Shown: one piece after another, positions 35,530 to 44,934 of the stretch
Layout of the letters: each line of letters opens with the position of its first letter
How positions within the stretch are numbered: position 1 is the first letter of the stretch
The notes under the pieces: model-generated
Database searches by the model: none
What the model saw: only the letters and a program-made list of their open reading frames with translations
What the model was told of the DNA's origin: nothing
Made by a program: the position numbers and the translations under genes
Source of the DNA: Kiritimatiellaceae bacterium
GTDB lineage: Bacteria > Verrucomicrobiota > Kiritimatiellia > Kiritimatiellales > Tichowtungiaceae
Direction of reading: 5' to 3'
Assembly: GCA_013141415.1 (NCBI GenBank)
Contig: JABFQY010000002.1
Location: 124,001-188,000, forward strand
DNA length: 64,000 bases

Positions 35530-37880
35530 TTTCCGATCCTGACTATAAAGTGAGTGCCTCGTTTTGGTTGTTCCTTTGACAGGGATATCTCCCCTCCGAT
35601 AGATTCGAATGTCTGTTTACATAGGTATAGGCCCAGACCAGAGCCATCCGTTCGAGAGAAGCCTTTTTCAAAAATACGGGAGGGGTCGCTAATCGATCGG
35701 TCGAGACCCCGTCCATTATCTATGATGTCGATCTGAAGGAAGCCATCTTTTATGGAGATGCCAAACTCAACGCGCGCTGCCTTTGCTTTTTTCGCATTAT
35801 CGATGAGATTTTCTATTGCCATACCGAGCTCAATGGGCTTGAACCTTTTCTCAAACGATTTTTCTGTGCAATCAAAAGAAACCATAATTTTTGATGCATA
35901 TATCTGGGATATATTTTTCAAAAATTCACAGATAAACGCAGCAAGGTCGGTGGTGAGGTATGTGCTGTCCATTCGGAAATTTCCGTGTGTCGCAAACCGC
36001 GAGGCCATTATAATTTTTTCATTAATTTCACGTAAATTTTCAAGCGACTGTTTAATGTTTGGAGGCAGTCTGGGATCGGCTTTATCTTCACTCGGGAGAA
36101 TTTCCTCAAGCTGTACTTTTGCATTGGCCGCATAGATTACGATTTGATGAAGAAAGCCTTCTAGAACTTCCTTATCCCGAGAGCCGCTCCCAAGAAGGAA
36201 GAGGGAACGTTTTTTTTCTTCCTCAAGCTCTACTTGTGCGGCATTGGTTTCTGCTCGAGCTTGTTCTGCTCGAAGGGCTTCTTCTTGGGCTCGTCGTTCG
36301 GCGGCTTTACGAGCTACGGCCTCTTCTTCCGCGATTTTTAACGCTCTGGCTTCGGCCTCTTTGACCTTTTTGAACTCTGCTTCGGCGCGTTGCACATCTT
36401 TTAGAAGCTGATTATCCCCCTGTTTGGCGGCGATGTTATTGAGCCGCGACAGCGTGGCTTCAAGGTCAGTCACCTTGTCACTCAGGATTCCTACTAGATT
36501 TCGGTTGTAATCCAAAACCTTAATAGAACCTGATAATGACAGAGCTTCTACCAATTCGATGATGCGATCACGATTGGTATCCAGCGATATCCTCTCTATG
36601 GTGGAATACTCTTTGTCTAGCTTATCCCTCCATGAAACGCCAACCACATAGGCCTCGAGTTTTTTTATGCAAAGTAGTACGCACTCGTTTAGTTGCTCGC
36701 TTGCAGGCGTGTGAATAAGGCCCTTGTCCCGGCTGGAAGATTCTCTAAACGCAGTTTCATTGCCGTAGACAGATACAAAACCTAGAAGCTCTCTGGTTCC
36801 AAGGTATCGGTTGTATCCCTGCGCCTTTCGTCGATCTAGCCCCCAATAGTCATCACCTTCTTCACCAACGGGATAAACAAGGAATCCGTTTCGGATCAGG
36901 AAGACGGATCCGTACTGTACAGAGGGTATTCCCATACGTCTTCCGAAAGTCATTTTTGCTGAAGTATTCAGATAGGATATCTGACATCTGAATCCTGCCG
37001 TCCGAAGCTCGGATAAGCTTTTTGAGACATCTTCACGAGTCCGATAGATCACCGAACCACGATCCGTAAGGGTGATATCTAGATTCCCTTTGGTATCTAT
37101 CGAGGCATCAAGGGCGGTGGTTTTGTCTTTTAAAACATCAAAAATGTCGTTGGTAATACCTCCGTTGACAACTTCTGCAAAGCGCTCTCCTTTGAGGGCT
37201 TCTTCGCTCTCCTTTTCATCAGAAGAAACTTCTCTATCGCAAAACAGATGAATCTTGCCTTGGTCTTCTAGATTCTCGAAAGGGGGAATCAACTTCGAGA
37301 GCGAGCGATGCAGGCGGAGAAGCTTATTTCTATCCCATGAGCCGGCTTCACGCAAATCCGAGATCTCAAGGATGACACCGTGCTTTAACTTTCGCGGACC
37401 ATTTGGGAATTCAAAATGAGGAAGTTGATTATAAGTTACAGCGACATCCCGGAATTCTTGTTTGGCGTCTTTTTCGAAGGCACCCCAATTGACCTTTAAG
37501 TTGTGAACATAGGTTTCGCTGGATATTTTCGACTGAATTCGGAGGTGTCCCCCTAGTCTATCGCATGAGAATCGGCCCACCCCCTTGTTGCCCGCAAAGA
37601 TTTTCCTTTGCGACCGCTCAACCCCTTCTTTTTTTGCGGAGTATGCAACAAAAAGCCATTTGTCCCTTAAATCGGCCTCATCCATTCCATTTCCGTCATC
37701 AGCGATGATGATTTTTTGGTTCTTAGGATCGTTCAGAAGAAAGGATACCTCAATGTTTTTGGCTTCAGCATCGAACGAGTTTTTGACCAGCTCAAAGATG
37801 GCAACGAAATCATCTGTGATGAGGTCTTTCCCGATAATACTTTTGAGCGCAGAACTGATTCGAAATTTAACCGTACTCAT
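35526..37880 (-). CDS. Double-GHKL ATPase: MORC/Hsp90-like module fused to histidine-kinase module
   Basis: A 784-residue soluble protein. The N-terminal GHKL ATPase has N-box E30/N34 in FELVKNSFDAEA, G1 DDGNGM near residues 61-66 and G2 GNKGVGR at 97-103, the style of MORC/paraMORC and Hsp90-like ATPases rather than kinases. Residues about 465-560 are a long charged coiled coil (repeated A-E-E-E-A-x-R-K-A-A). After it comes GFLHQIVIYA with H578, a possible phospho-accepting histidine, and a C-terminal HATPase with N-box ENLIDNAKKA (about 690), G1 DNGRG (721-725) and G2 GSGLGL (746-751). No membrane helix, so the signal is cytoplasmic. It overlaps the methyltransferase and receiver genes by 4 bp each. 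Confidence 0.85.
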   Translation of the reverse strand: MSTVKFRISSALKSIIGKDLITDDFVAIFELVKNSFDAEAKNIEVSFLLNDPKNQKIIIADDGNGMDEADLRDKWLFVAYSAKKEGVERSQRKIFAGNKGVGRFSCDRLGGHLRIQSKISSETYVHNLKVNWGAFEKDAKQEFRDVAVTYNQLPHFEFPNGPRKLKHGVILEISDLREAGSWDRNKLLRLHRSLSKLIPPFENLEDQGKIHLFCDREVSSDEKESEEALKGERFAEVVNGGITNDIFDVLKDKTTALDASIDTKGNLDITLTDRGSVIYRTREDVSKSLSELRTAGFRCQISYLNTSAKMTFGRRMGIPSVQYGSVFLIRNGFLVYPVGEEGDDYWGLDRRKAQGYNRYLGTRELLGFVSVYGNETAFRESSSRDKGLIHTPASEQLNECVLLCIKKLEAYVVGVSWRDKLDKEYSTIERISLDTNRDRIIELVEALSLSGSIKVLDYNRNLVGILSDKVTDLEATLSRLNNIAAKQGDNQLLKDVQRAEAEFKKVKEAEARALKIAEEEAVARKAAERRAQEEALRAEQARAETNAAQVELEEEKKRSLFLLGSGSRDKEVLEGFLHQIVIYAANAKVQLEEILPSEDKADPRLPPNIKQSLENLREINEKIIMASRFATHGNFRMDSTYLTTDLAAFICEFLKNISQIYASKIMVSFDCTEKSFEKRFKPIELGMAIENLIDNAKKAKAARVEFGISIKDGFLQIDIIDNGRGLDRSISDPSRIFEKGFSRTDGSGLGLYLCKQTFESIGGEISLSKEQPKRGTHFIVRIGK

Positions 37881-39070
37881 ATCAACGCCTCCCCAAGCAC
37901 CCGCCCCGCGAGTTCTGCAAACAGTGGCGGGATGGCATTCCCAATTTGCGAGTAGCGGGGAACTTCGATTTTTCGTCGTGAGCCGCCGGTTGTGTATTTA
38001 CCCTTGAATTCGTACCAGTCGGGAAATGATTGGATGCGCGCATATTCACGGACGGTCAAAATTCTAGGTTCGCAGTAATGGACGTAATCGTCGGGCAGAG
38101 TAGTCAGTGTGGGCGTTGGCTCAGAGGCTCGTAGTAATTTTGTACTGCTTTTTCTCGTGTTGAATTGTTTCTGAACATCTCTGGAGGTTAATTGGTTTTC
38201 AATGATTGCGGCAAATTTATCCTGCACAGCTGGGGAATGTTTGGCGAATCGGTGGCTGTCGGGAGTTTTTCCTGCGCCCGTTCTCATTAATTTTTGGTAC
38301 GGCGAAAATGCGCGCGATGCGTATTTCCCAGCCATAAATCCAGGCGTGTCGGGTGAATCAAATTCTCCGTGACCTCGCTCAATGTCGGATATGGCCTGCT
38401 TTAATGAGGGTGTGGCAGAAAGCTCTTTTTTACCCAAGAAGTCTGATGCCGCCGCTTTTATGTTTTTAAAAAATTTGTCGGCTGTGCCGTTTCGAGTACC
38501 GACAATAATGAACCGTTTGCGCTGCTGAGGAACCCCGAACTCAGAAAAGTCGAGCACGTGCGGCACAGCATCTTCGTACCCAAGAGCATGCAGTTTTTTT
38601 AGCACGGTTTGTGAAACGGGGGTTCCTCGTGTATCGCCAGTTTTAAATCCGACACTAAATCCTTTTACGTTTTCAAAGAGAATCGCCCGGGGCTGTACGA
38701 GTTCAATGAATTCCAGATAGGAGTGTACCAAATTGTTGCGGTGGTCTTTTTCAGCCCTGCGGCCAGCCAGCGAGAACCCCTGACATGGCGGTCCGCCAGC
38801 AACAAGATCCACCTTTCCCCGAAGAGCGATAAGGTTGGCTCGGTGGGTTATTAGCAACGACTTAATATCATGGTTTTGTTTGCGGAGCCATTCCGGCCAA
38901 GAGAAGTGTTGGTGGCTGTCTATGAGGTTGTGCTTCAGCGTTTTAAAGGCGTCCGCATTTTTCTCCACGGCAAAAAGACCATGCCATCGCTCGGAGTTAT
39001 AGAGACCCAGAGAAAGTCCGCCGCAACCAGCAAACAGATCAATATACGTTAGCTTTTTCTGGATTTTCAT
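37877..39070 (-). CDS. DNA (cytosine-5)-methyltransferase
   Basis: A 397-residue C5-cytosine methyltransferase with all catalytic motifs in order: motif I DLFAGCGGLSLGL (residues 11-23), motif IV GGPPCQGFS with nucleophile C96, motif VI ENV (133-135), motif VIII QQRKRFIIVG, and motifs IX/X including REYARIQSFPDWY and QIGNAIPP. The target-recognition region between VIII and IX is about 100 residues and its specificity cannot be read. No restriction endonuclease or vsr gene is adjacent. Its stop overlaps the double-GHKL gene by 4 bp, so it is the first gene of the MTase-GHKL-receiver operon. Base composition is clearly more A/T-rich than gltD or the PEP-binding gene beside it. Confidence 0.95.
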   Translation of the reverse strand: MKIQKKLTYIDLFAGCGGLSLGLYNSERWHGLFAVEKNADAFKTLKHNLIDSHQHFSWPEWLRKQNHDIKSLLITHRANLIALRGKVDLVAGGPPCQGFSLAGRRAEKDHRNNLVHSYLEFIELVQPRAILFENVKGFSVGFKTGDTRGTPVSQTVLKKLHALGYEDAVPHVLDFSEFGVPQQRKRFIIVGTRNGTADKFFKNIKAAASDFLGKKELSATPSLKQAISDIERGHGEFDSPDTPGFMAGKYASRAFSPYQKLMRTGAGKTPDSHRFAKHSPAVQDKFAAIIENQLTSRDVQKQFNTRKSSTKLLRASEPTPTLTTLPDDYVHYCEPRILTVREYARIQSFPDWYEFKGKYTTGGSRRKIEVPRYSQIGNAIPPLFAELAGRVLGEALI

Positions 39071-39232
39071 GAGTTTTACTATCGGGCAAGAAGGTACAAA
39101 CTATTTGGTTGTTTGCAAAGCCTATCCTTTTAACGGCTAAGTGTCCAGGCGCTTTAAATGAAAGATGGCTCGTTGAGCAACGCGTCAATTTTGCGAAGAA
39201 AAAAGGAAAAATGGTTTCATACTCCAGCAATC

Positions 39233-39247
39233 TCCCAAAAATTGGAA
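39233..39247. repeat. TTCCAA-N3-TTGGAA palindrome, copy 6
   Basis: TCCCAA-AAA-TTGGAA, one mismatch. Confidence 0.65.
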
Positions 39248-39280
39248 CCGGCCTTCGCCAAAGGCTTCGGCGGTCAAGAA

Positions 39281-39304
39281 CGCGGTGAGGACACCGCGTC
39301 TACA
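39281..39304. repeat. TGTAG-hairpin element, single unit
   Basis: Hairpin CGCGGTG/CACCGCG (39281-39298, loop AGGA) followed by TCTACA (39299-39304), in the orientation of the left half of the paired elements. Confidence 0.7.
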
Positions 39305-39305
39305 T

Positions 39306-39320
39306 TTCCAAGGCTTGGAA
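39306..39320. repeat. TTCCAA-N3-TTGGAA palindrome, copy 7
   Basis: Perfect arms around GGC, directly after a hairpin unit; same core as copy 3. Confidence 0.85.
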
Positions 39321-39357
39321 CTTTTCGTGGATTTTTGTGTTTTTCGTGGCGATTAAT

Positions 39358-39372
39358 TTCCAAGGTTTGGAA
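39358..39372. repeat. TTCCAA-N3-TTGGAA palindrome, copy 8
   Basis: Perfect arms around GGT, directly before the TAAAGCC-like array. Confidence 0.85.
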
Positions 39373-39375
39373 CCC

Positions 39376-39408
39376 CAAAGCCTATGGCCTATAGCCCAAA
39401 GCCTTTCT
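39376..39408. repeat. TAAAGCC-type array, fourth locus
   Basis: AAAGCCTATGGCCTATAG followed by CCCAAAGCCTTTC; resembles the complement of the array at 32428-32459. Confidence 0.65.
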
Positions 39409-39416
39409 CCCCCTCC

Positions 39417-42014
39417 TCACTTAAGGTAGCAGACGACTTTTTGATCTACCGCGCTAGCCCAGAGGTTGATGCTGCTGCCGCCGGGCAGATCTTTCGTTTC
39501 GATGACGTGCACGGCGTCGGCCCATTTCGTGGCGGAAGGAACGAGATCGAGCAGCCGATTGCGTCCCTTCAGGAAAAATTCTTCGTTGAGGAAGTTGTTG
39601 CCCTGTTTCGGGAAGAGCGCCAGATAGAGCATGTTGTTTTCGACCAGCTCGTTGAGAAAGTGCGTGCCGAGTGATACGTCGGGCACGAGGTGTTCGTGCA
39701 TGGCGACGATTTCGCACAGGACATTCACGCGGTTGATGTCGTTGAAGCTGACGGGAACTCCAAGCTCCGGACTGCTGGTGCCCCATCGTCCGGGGCCGAG
39801 CAGCATGACGGTGCTGTCCGGTGTCGCGGTGCGATTGATTTCGCCGATCAACCGGGAGACGGCGTAACGCTCCTGCAGAGGAAGTTTTCCGTAGATTGAG
39901 GGAACCACATAGATCAGACGATCCACCGGAATCAAACGGCTCTGCCCGACAACCGCGCCGCGCGCTTCGATGATGCGGCTGGCTTCCGGCACTTTAATTT
40001 CCGGCAGTTTCACCGCGCCGACACCCTGCACCTGAAGCGGGCGGCACTGGACGAGGTTGATGCGGTAGTTTTTTTCGTCCACAAAGTTCATGGTGAATTC
40101 GATGTCCACCGGATAATCGTAGGCTTCGTGCAAAATATTAAGGATGTCGCGCATGTCGTGCACAAACGGTGTCTCCTTGAGCAGTTTGTCGAAGGTGAGC
40201 ATCCGGCGCTCGACCCGCCGTCCGTCAGGCAGAGTAACAACGTCAGCGGCGGCGAACATATCCAGCGGCAGATCTTCCGGCGGCGTTTTGATGAGATCGC
40301 TGAACAATTCGGAGGCGGGCTGGTTCGATTCGAGGTCGAGGCAATCGACGCGGCGCTGTGTGTATTGCAGTGTCGCTTCAAAATTTCCTTCCGGGCGTTT
40401 GTCCGGCGCGTTCAGCGCGACGATGCGGGTATGGTCGTCGTCGGAGCGATCCACGGCGCGCGTGCCGAGTCCGAAGACCAGCCGCATGACGCCAGCCTCC
40501 GGATCAATGTCAGGGCTCCATGCGTAAGGATTGAAAGAAAAGGCGACGCCAGCCGCCTGCGGATAAAAGTAGTGTCCGTACGAAGCGCCGGAAACGCGCA
40601 TGACCAGCAGCGCCATCTGCTCGTCTTTATCGAGCGCGCCGCGGTGAGCGCGGTAGTTGAGCGCCCTCTCGCTCATGGAGCTGGCGTAAATGGTTTTCAC
40701 AGCGGCGAGCAGATCCTGCAGGCGGCGTTCGCGCGGCCCCTGATTGGCGCAGAAGACGCTGTCGTATTTTCCGGCGTAGGAGTTGCCGTAGTTGTCTTCG
40801 AGCAGTGAGGACGAGCGGACGATGAACGGCGACGGCCCGAAGTAGTCGAGCATTTCATCGAACTGCTGAAGAATGTAGTCGGGAAAGTCGCCGCGAATAA
40901 TCATGTGGCGGGCTTCTTCCGCTCCTTCAAGGAAGCGCTCCGGATCGCTCTGGTTCTGGCGCACTTTCCAGATGCCGTTACGCACAAGGAAGGTATAGAA
41001 CGCGTCAGAGCCGATATAAAACGAATCGTGCTCTTCCAGCAGTTCGACGTAGCGCGGATCGGTGCGCTTGAGAATGGCGCGGGCCAGAAGCATCCCGACG
41101 GTTTTACCGCCGATCAGCCCCGTGCCGATCATGCGTTTGCGTACATCGAGAATATCTTCGAGCGTCAGATTGCGCGCAATCAGCCGCTGCATTCCTTCGT
41201 CGCGTGAAATAATCATCCGCGAGAGCTGTTCGTAGAGAATTTTCCCGCGCTCGGGAATGTCGGGGCGGTACGTTCCAGATTTAATCATCTCACGGGCGCG
41301 GACAAATGCTGTCTCCCAGAAATCGCCGCTGCTGTCAGCGCTCAGTCCCGACCAGCGGGCCGAGGTGAGAATCTCGGAAATCACATTACTGGAGCTGACG
41401 GCATGAAACGTGTCGTCCTCTTTGCGCCATTCGTGAAGCATATTGATCGTCGGCGAGTGGCGGTGCTGCGTCTTCATCGGTCGCAGATAGAGCCGGCCTT
41501 TATGGGAATAGACATCCAGAAACAGCTGGGTCGTGCGGCTGATCGGGCCGATGGCGTGCTGCGTGTGATAGTTGCGGAACAGCGCGAAGTAGGTGACGGT
41601 TTCAAGGTCGAAAAGATACGGACAGGTCAGCATGAAAAAATTGCCGAGCATCTGATCGGAATACCAGTCGACCGCCAGACACGACAGGCAGTCAAAAACA
41701 TAGAACCCGCCTTTGCCGACGCGGCGGATCACTTCATGAATGCGGGCGATAAACGCTTCAAAGCCGATCTGCGGGTCGAGTTCGTGCACTTCGGTCGCCA
41801 TGAACGACGGCAGTAGCGGTTCGTGGCGGGCGAAACGGAAATAGATCAGCACCCGGCCGTTATCCTGCGCCGCCTGAGCGAACGGCAGCACGAACGCCTG
41901 ATACTCGGCAATGTCGTCCACCTGCCAGACGATATTATCGCCAGCCAGCACACCGCGAATCGTGTGGTCGAGATCCGGAATCCCTGTGCTCAGTGTTGTG
42001 CTGAAAGGTTTCAT
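39417..42014 (-). CDS. PEP/pyruvate-binding domain protein with N-terminal RecA-like domain
   Basis: An 865-residue protein. Residues about 1-230 resemble a RecA/KaiC-like fold with a degenerate nucleotide loop (TGIPDLDHTIRGVLAGDN, then VFDCLSCLAVDWYSDQM). Residues about 285-690 match the PEP-synthase/PPDK ATP-grasp nucleotide-binding domain: GLIGGKTVGMLLARAIL, PFIVRSSSLLEDNYGNSYAG, YASSMSERALNYR and the EFTMNFVDEKNYRINLVQCRP segment. The phosphohistidine swivel domain and the PEP-binding barrel of true PEP synthase are absent, so it is not a complete PEP synthase. The C-terminal 180 residues (LLGPGRWGTSSPELGVPV) are unfamiliar. Probably a phosphotransferase or regulator; role unknown. Sits upstream-to-downstream with gdhA on the same strand. 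Confidence 0.85.
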   Translation of the reverse strand: MKPFSTTLSTGIPDLDHTIRGVLAGDNIVWQVDDIAEYQAFVLPFAQAAQDNGRVLIYFRFARHEPLLPSFMATEVHELDPQIGFEAFIARIHEVIRRVGKGGFYVFDCLSCLAVDWYSDQMLGNFFMLTCPYLFDLETVTYFALFRNYHTQHAIGPISRTTQLFLDVYSHKGRLYLRPMKTQHRHSPTINMLHEWRKEDDTFHAVSSSNVISEILTSARWSGLSADSSGDFWETAFVRAREMIKSGTYRPDIPERGKILYEQLSRMIISRDEGMQRLIARNLTLEDILDVRKRMIGTGLIGGKTVGMLLARAILKRTDPRYVELLEEHDSFYIGSDAFYTFLVRNGIWKVRQNQSDPERFLEGAEEARHMIIRGDFPDYILQQFDEMLDYFGPSPFIVRSSSLLEDNYGNSYAGKYDSVFCANQGPRERRLQDLLAAVKTIYASSMSERALNYRAHRGALDKDEQMALLVMRVSGASYGHYFYPQAAGVAFSFNPYAWSPDIDPEAGVMRLVFGLGTRAVDRSDDDHTRIVALNAPDKRPEGNFEATLQYTQRRVDCLDLESNQPASELFSDLIKTPPEDLPLDMFAAADVVTLPDGRRVERRMLTFDKLLKETPFVHDMRDILNILHEAYDYPVDIEFTMNFVDEKNYRINLVQCRPLQVQGVGAVKLPEIKVPEASRIIEARGAVVGQSRLIPVDRLIYVVPSIYGKLPLQERYAVSRLIGEINRTATPDSTVMLLGPGRWGTSSPELGVPVSFNDINRVNVLCEIVAMHEHLVPDVSLGTHFLNELVENNMLYLALFPKQGNNFLNEEFFLKGRNRLLDLVPSATKWADAVHVIETKDLPGGSSINLWASAVDQKVVCYLK

Positions 42015-42051
42015 GAAGGTCTCCTGCTGACGCTCGCCGTTCTCTCATTTT

Positions 42052-42066
42052 TTCCAACCATTGGAA
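42052..42066. repeat. TTCCAA-N3-TTGGAA palindrome, copy 9
   Basis: Perfect arms around CCA, flanked by a T-run and an A-run, between gdhA terminator and the PEP-binding gene start. Confidence 0.85.
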
Positions 42067-42104
42067 AACCCAATATTCGAACGCCCCATCATTCCAAACA
42101 AAAA

Positions 42105-42120
42105 GGGGGCCGAAGCCCCC
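42105..42120 (-). terminator. Hairpin terminator after gdhA
   Basis: GGGGGC-CGAA-GCCCCC with A-run before and T-run after, so it can terminate on both strands; it lies 29 bp past the gdhA stop on the minus strand. Confidence 0.9.
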
Positions 42121-42148
42121 TTTCTGTTTTTGTATCGCAGGGCTTCGT

Positions 42149-43516
<1,368 letters not shown>

Positions 43517-43524
43517 TTAATCTC

Positions 43525-43548
43525 TATACGGCATTATCGCGTCGTATA
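43525..43548. promoter_or_regulatory. Probable NrpR operator 1, over the gdhA -10 region
   Basis: TATACG (43525-43530) mirrors CGTATA (43543-43548). The left half, TATACGGCATTAT, matches operator 2 (TATGCGGCATTAT) at 12 of 13 bases. On the minus strand the centre contains GATAAT (43533-43538), five of six -10 bases, 38 bp from the gdhA start. Confidence 0.65.
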
Positions 43549-43632
43549 AATCCTGTAAGAACGTCCCCATTTCATCTAAAAACCCTCTCCGGTCAACGGT
43601 TATTTTTAAAGCCAAAGTTGCATTTAAAAATC

Positions 43633-43654
43633 TATGCGGCATTATTGCCGTATA
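43633..43654. promoter_or_regulatory. Probable NrpR operator 2
   Basis: TATGCGGCA (43633-43641), 4-bp spacer, TGCCGTATA (43646-43654): nine-base arms with one mismatch. Lies between the two divergent genes, 118 bp before nrpR, fitting autoregulation. Confidence 0.65.
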
Positions 43655-43718
43655 AATTAAAAGTTGCGCCGCCAAAGCCCCGCAATTCGATGAAACGGCT
43701 CACGGCGCAATGTCAGGT

Positions 43719-43726
43719 TATACGGC
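43719..43726. promoter_or_regulatory. Possible NrpR half-site
   Basis: TATACGGC without a mirrored half, 46 bp before the nrpR start. A related TTTACGGC lies at about 43509-43516 on the gdhA side. Confidence 0.35.
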
Positions 43727-43771
43727 GGATTTTAGAACGCATTTTTTTTGGCCGAACGGAGGTAAAAACGG

Positions 43772-44785
43772 ATGAATGTCCGGAACGACAAAGCTCGCGC
43801 AGCCGTTTTGCGGGCACTCAGCGAACTCGACGGACCGGCCGGCGCGGCGCGAATTGCCGAGCGGCTGCCCGGCATGGGCGTCCGGCTCCAGCCGCGCACC
43901 ATCCGGTTATATCTGACCGAACTCGACCGCGACGGACTGACCGCGCTGAACAGCCGCCGGAAAGGCCGCGTCATCACCGAACTGGGCCGCGCCGAACTGG
44001 AACGCTCCGACGTTGTTGCCAAAGTCGGTTTCGTCCGCGGACGGATTGATACGCTCGGCTACCGGATGACCTTTCGCGGTGAAACAAACGAAGGAACGGT
44101 TATCGCCAACTTCGCGCTGGTTCCGTCGCGCGACCTGTCACAGGTTTTCGCCGAAATCAAACCGGTTTACGCCCGCCGACTTGGGCTGGGTGATCGGCTC
44201 TGCCTGATTCGCGCTAACGAAATGCTCGCCGGACACGCTGTTCCCGGCGGCTATGCCGCACTCGGAACTGTCTGCAGCGTCACCGTCAACGGCGTTCTGA
44301 TGTCGGAAGGCATTCCGGTCACTTCGCGTTACGGCGGACTGATTGAAATGCGGCAGGGACGACCGGTACGGTTCGTCGAACTGATGGACTACTCCGCCAC
44401 CACCGTTGATCCGCTCGAAACATTCATTCGCGCCGGTATGACAGATGTGCGTGAAAGTGCGCGCAGCGGCCACGGCATCATCACGGCCAGCTTTCGCGAA
44501 ATTCCGTCGGTCGCGCTCGACGATGCGCGCCGCGTCTTCGACCGGCTTCAGCGTGCCGGCATGGGCGGCATCCTGATGGTCGGCCGCCCCGGTCAGCCGC
44601 TGCTGGATATTCCGGTCGCTGAAGGCCGTACCGGCTTTATTGTGGTTGGCGGGCTGAATCCGGTGGCGGCGCTGGTCGAAGCAGGCATTTCCTGCGAACT
44701 GAAATCGCTCTCCGGCCTCGAAGAATTCAGCCGCTTCAGCGCCTTCGACGAAACCTTCCGCCGCTACATGGATGCGCTGCGGTAG
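43772..44785 (+). CDS. nrpR: NrpR-type nitrogen repressor (winged helix + DUF128)
   Basis: A 337-residue protein. Residues about 5-75 form a winged helix (RAAVLRALSELDGPAGAARI, RTIRLYLTELDRDGL, RVITELGRAEL). Residues about 80-330 match one NrpR regulatory (DUF128) domain: VRGRIDTLGYRMTF, VIANFALVPSRDL, GYAALGTVCSVTVNGVLM, GLIEMRQGRPVRF and FIVVGGLNPVAALVEAGI. In methanogens NrpR represses nitrogen genes and releases DNA on binding 2-oxoglutarate; bacterial members are little studied. A strong GGAGG lies 9 bp before the ATG. It is divergent from gdhA and within 12 kb of gltBD, so nitrogen control is well supported by context. Confidence 0.92.
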   Translation: MNVRNDKARAAVLRALSELDGPAGAARIAERLPGMGVRLQPRTIRLYLTELDRDGLTALNSRRKGRVITELGRAELERSDVVAKVGFVRGRIDTLGYRMTFRGETNEGTVIANFALVPSRDLSQVFAEIKPVYARRLGLGDRLCLIRANEMLAGHAVPGGYAALGTVCSVTVNGVLMSEGIPVTSRYGGLIEMRQGRPVRFVELMDYSATTVDPLETFIRAGMTDVRESARSGHGIITASFREIPSVALDDARRVFDRLQRAGMGGILMVGRPGQPLLDIPVAEGRTGFIVVGGLNPVAALVEAGISCELKSLSGLEEFSRFSAFDETFRRYMDALR

Positions 44786-44802
44786 AACACAGGCAGCGTC
44801 TC

Positions 44803-44871
44803 AATGTAGACGCGACGCCCTCGTCGCGTTTTTAAAGAAAGAGAATGCGACGAGGGCGTCGCATCTACATT
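44803..44871. repeat. TGTAG-hairpin element, paired units facing inward
   Basis: AATGTAGA (44803-44810) followed by hairpin GCGACG/CGTCGC, then an 18-bp spacer, hairpin GCGACG/CGTCGC and TCTACATT (44864-44871). The two halves are near-perfect mirror images over about 24 bp, so the whole region can also form one long hairpin; it may terminate nrpR transcription. Confidence 0.8.
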
Positions 44872-44934
44872 TCAATAAAACCCAAAAGCGTTTTGCTCTT
44901 TCCGCCCGCCACTGCTAAAAACTTCCTGCGAGAT

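Larger units (their letters stand above)
39071..39416. other. Repeat-rich gap upstream of the methyltransferase operon
   Basis: From left: probable promoter region of the operon with CAAAC...GTTTG dyad (39097-39115); then a cluster of short repeats: TTCCAA palindromes at 39233, 39306 and 39358, a hairpin + TCTACA unit at 39281-39304, TTTTTCGTGG words, and a CCTATGGCCTATAGCCC array at 39376-39408. ORFs over this stretch on either strand lack ribosome sites and protein-like character. Confidence 0.6.

Noticed and set aside
37877-39070. Classical type II restriction-modification system
   Set aside because: No endonuclease or vsr gene on either side; the adjacent overlapping genes are signalling proteins.
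39039-39394. Small ORFs on both strands upstream of the methyltransferase (possible C protein or vsr remnant)
   Set aside because: No ribosome sites, no recognisable motif, and the region is mostly short repeats.
39417-42014. Phosphoenolpyruvate synthase (ppsA)
   Set aside because: Only the nucleotide-binding domain is present; the phosphohistidine swivel and PEP-binding barrel are missing.
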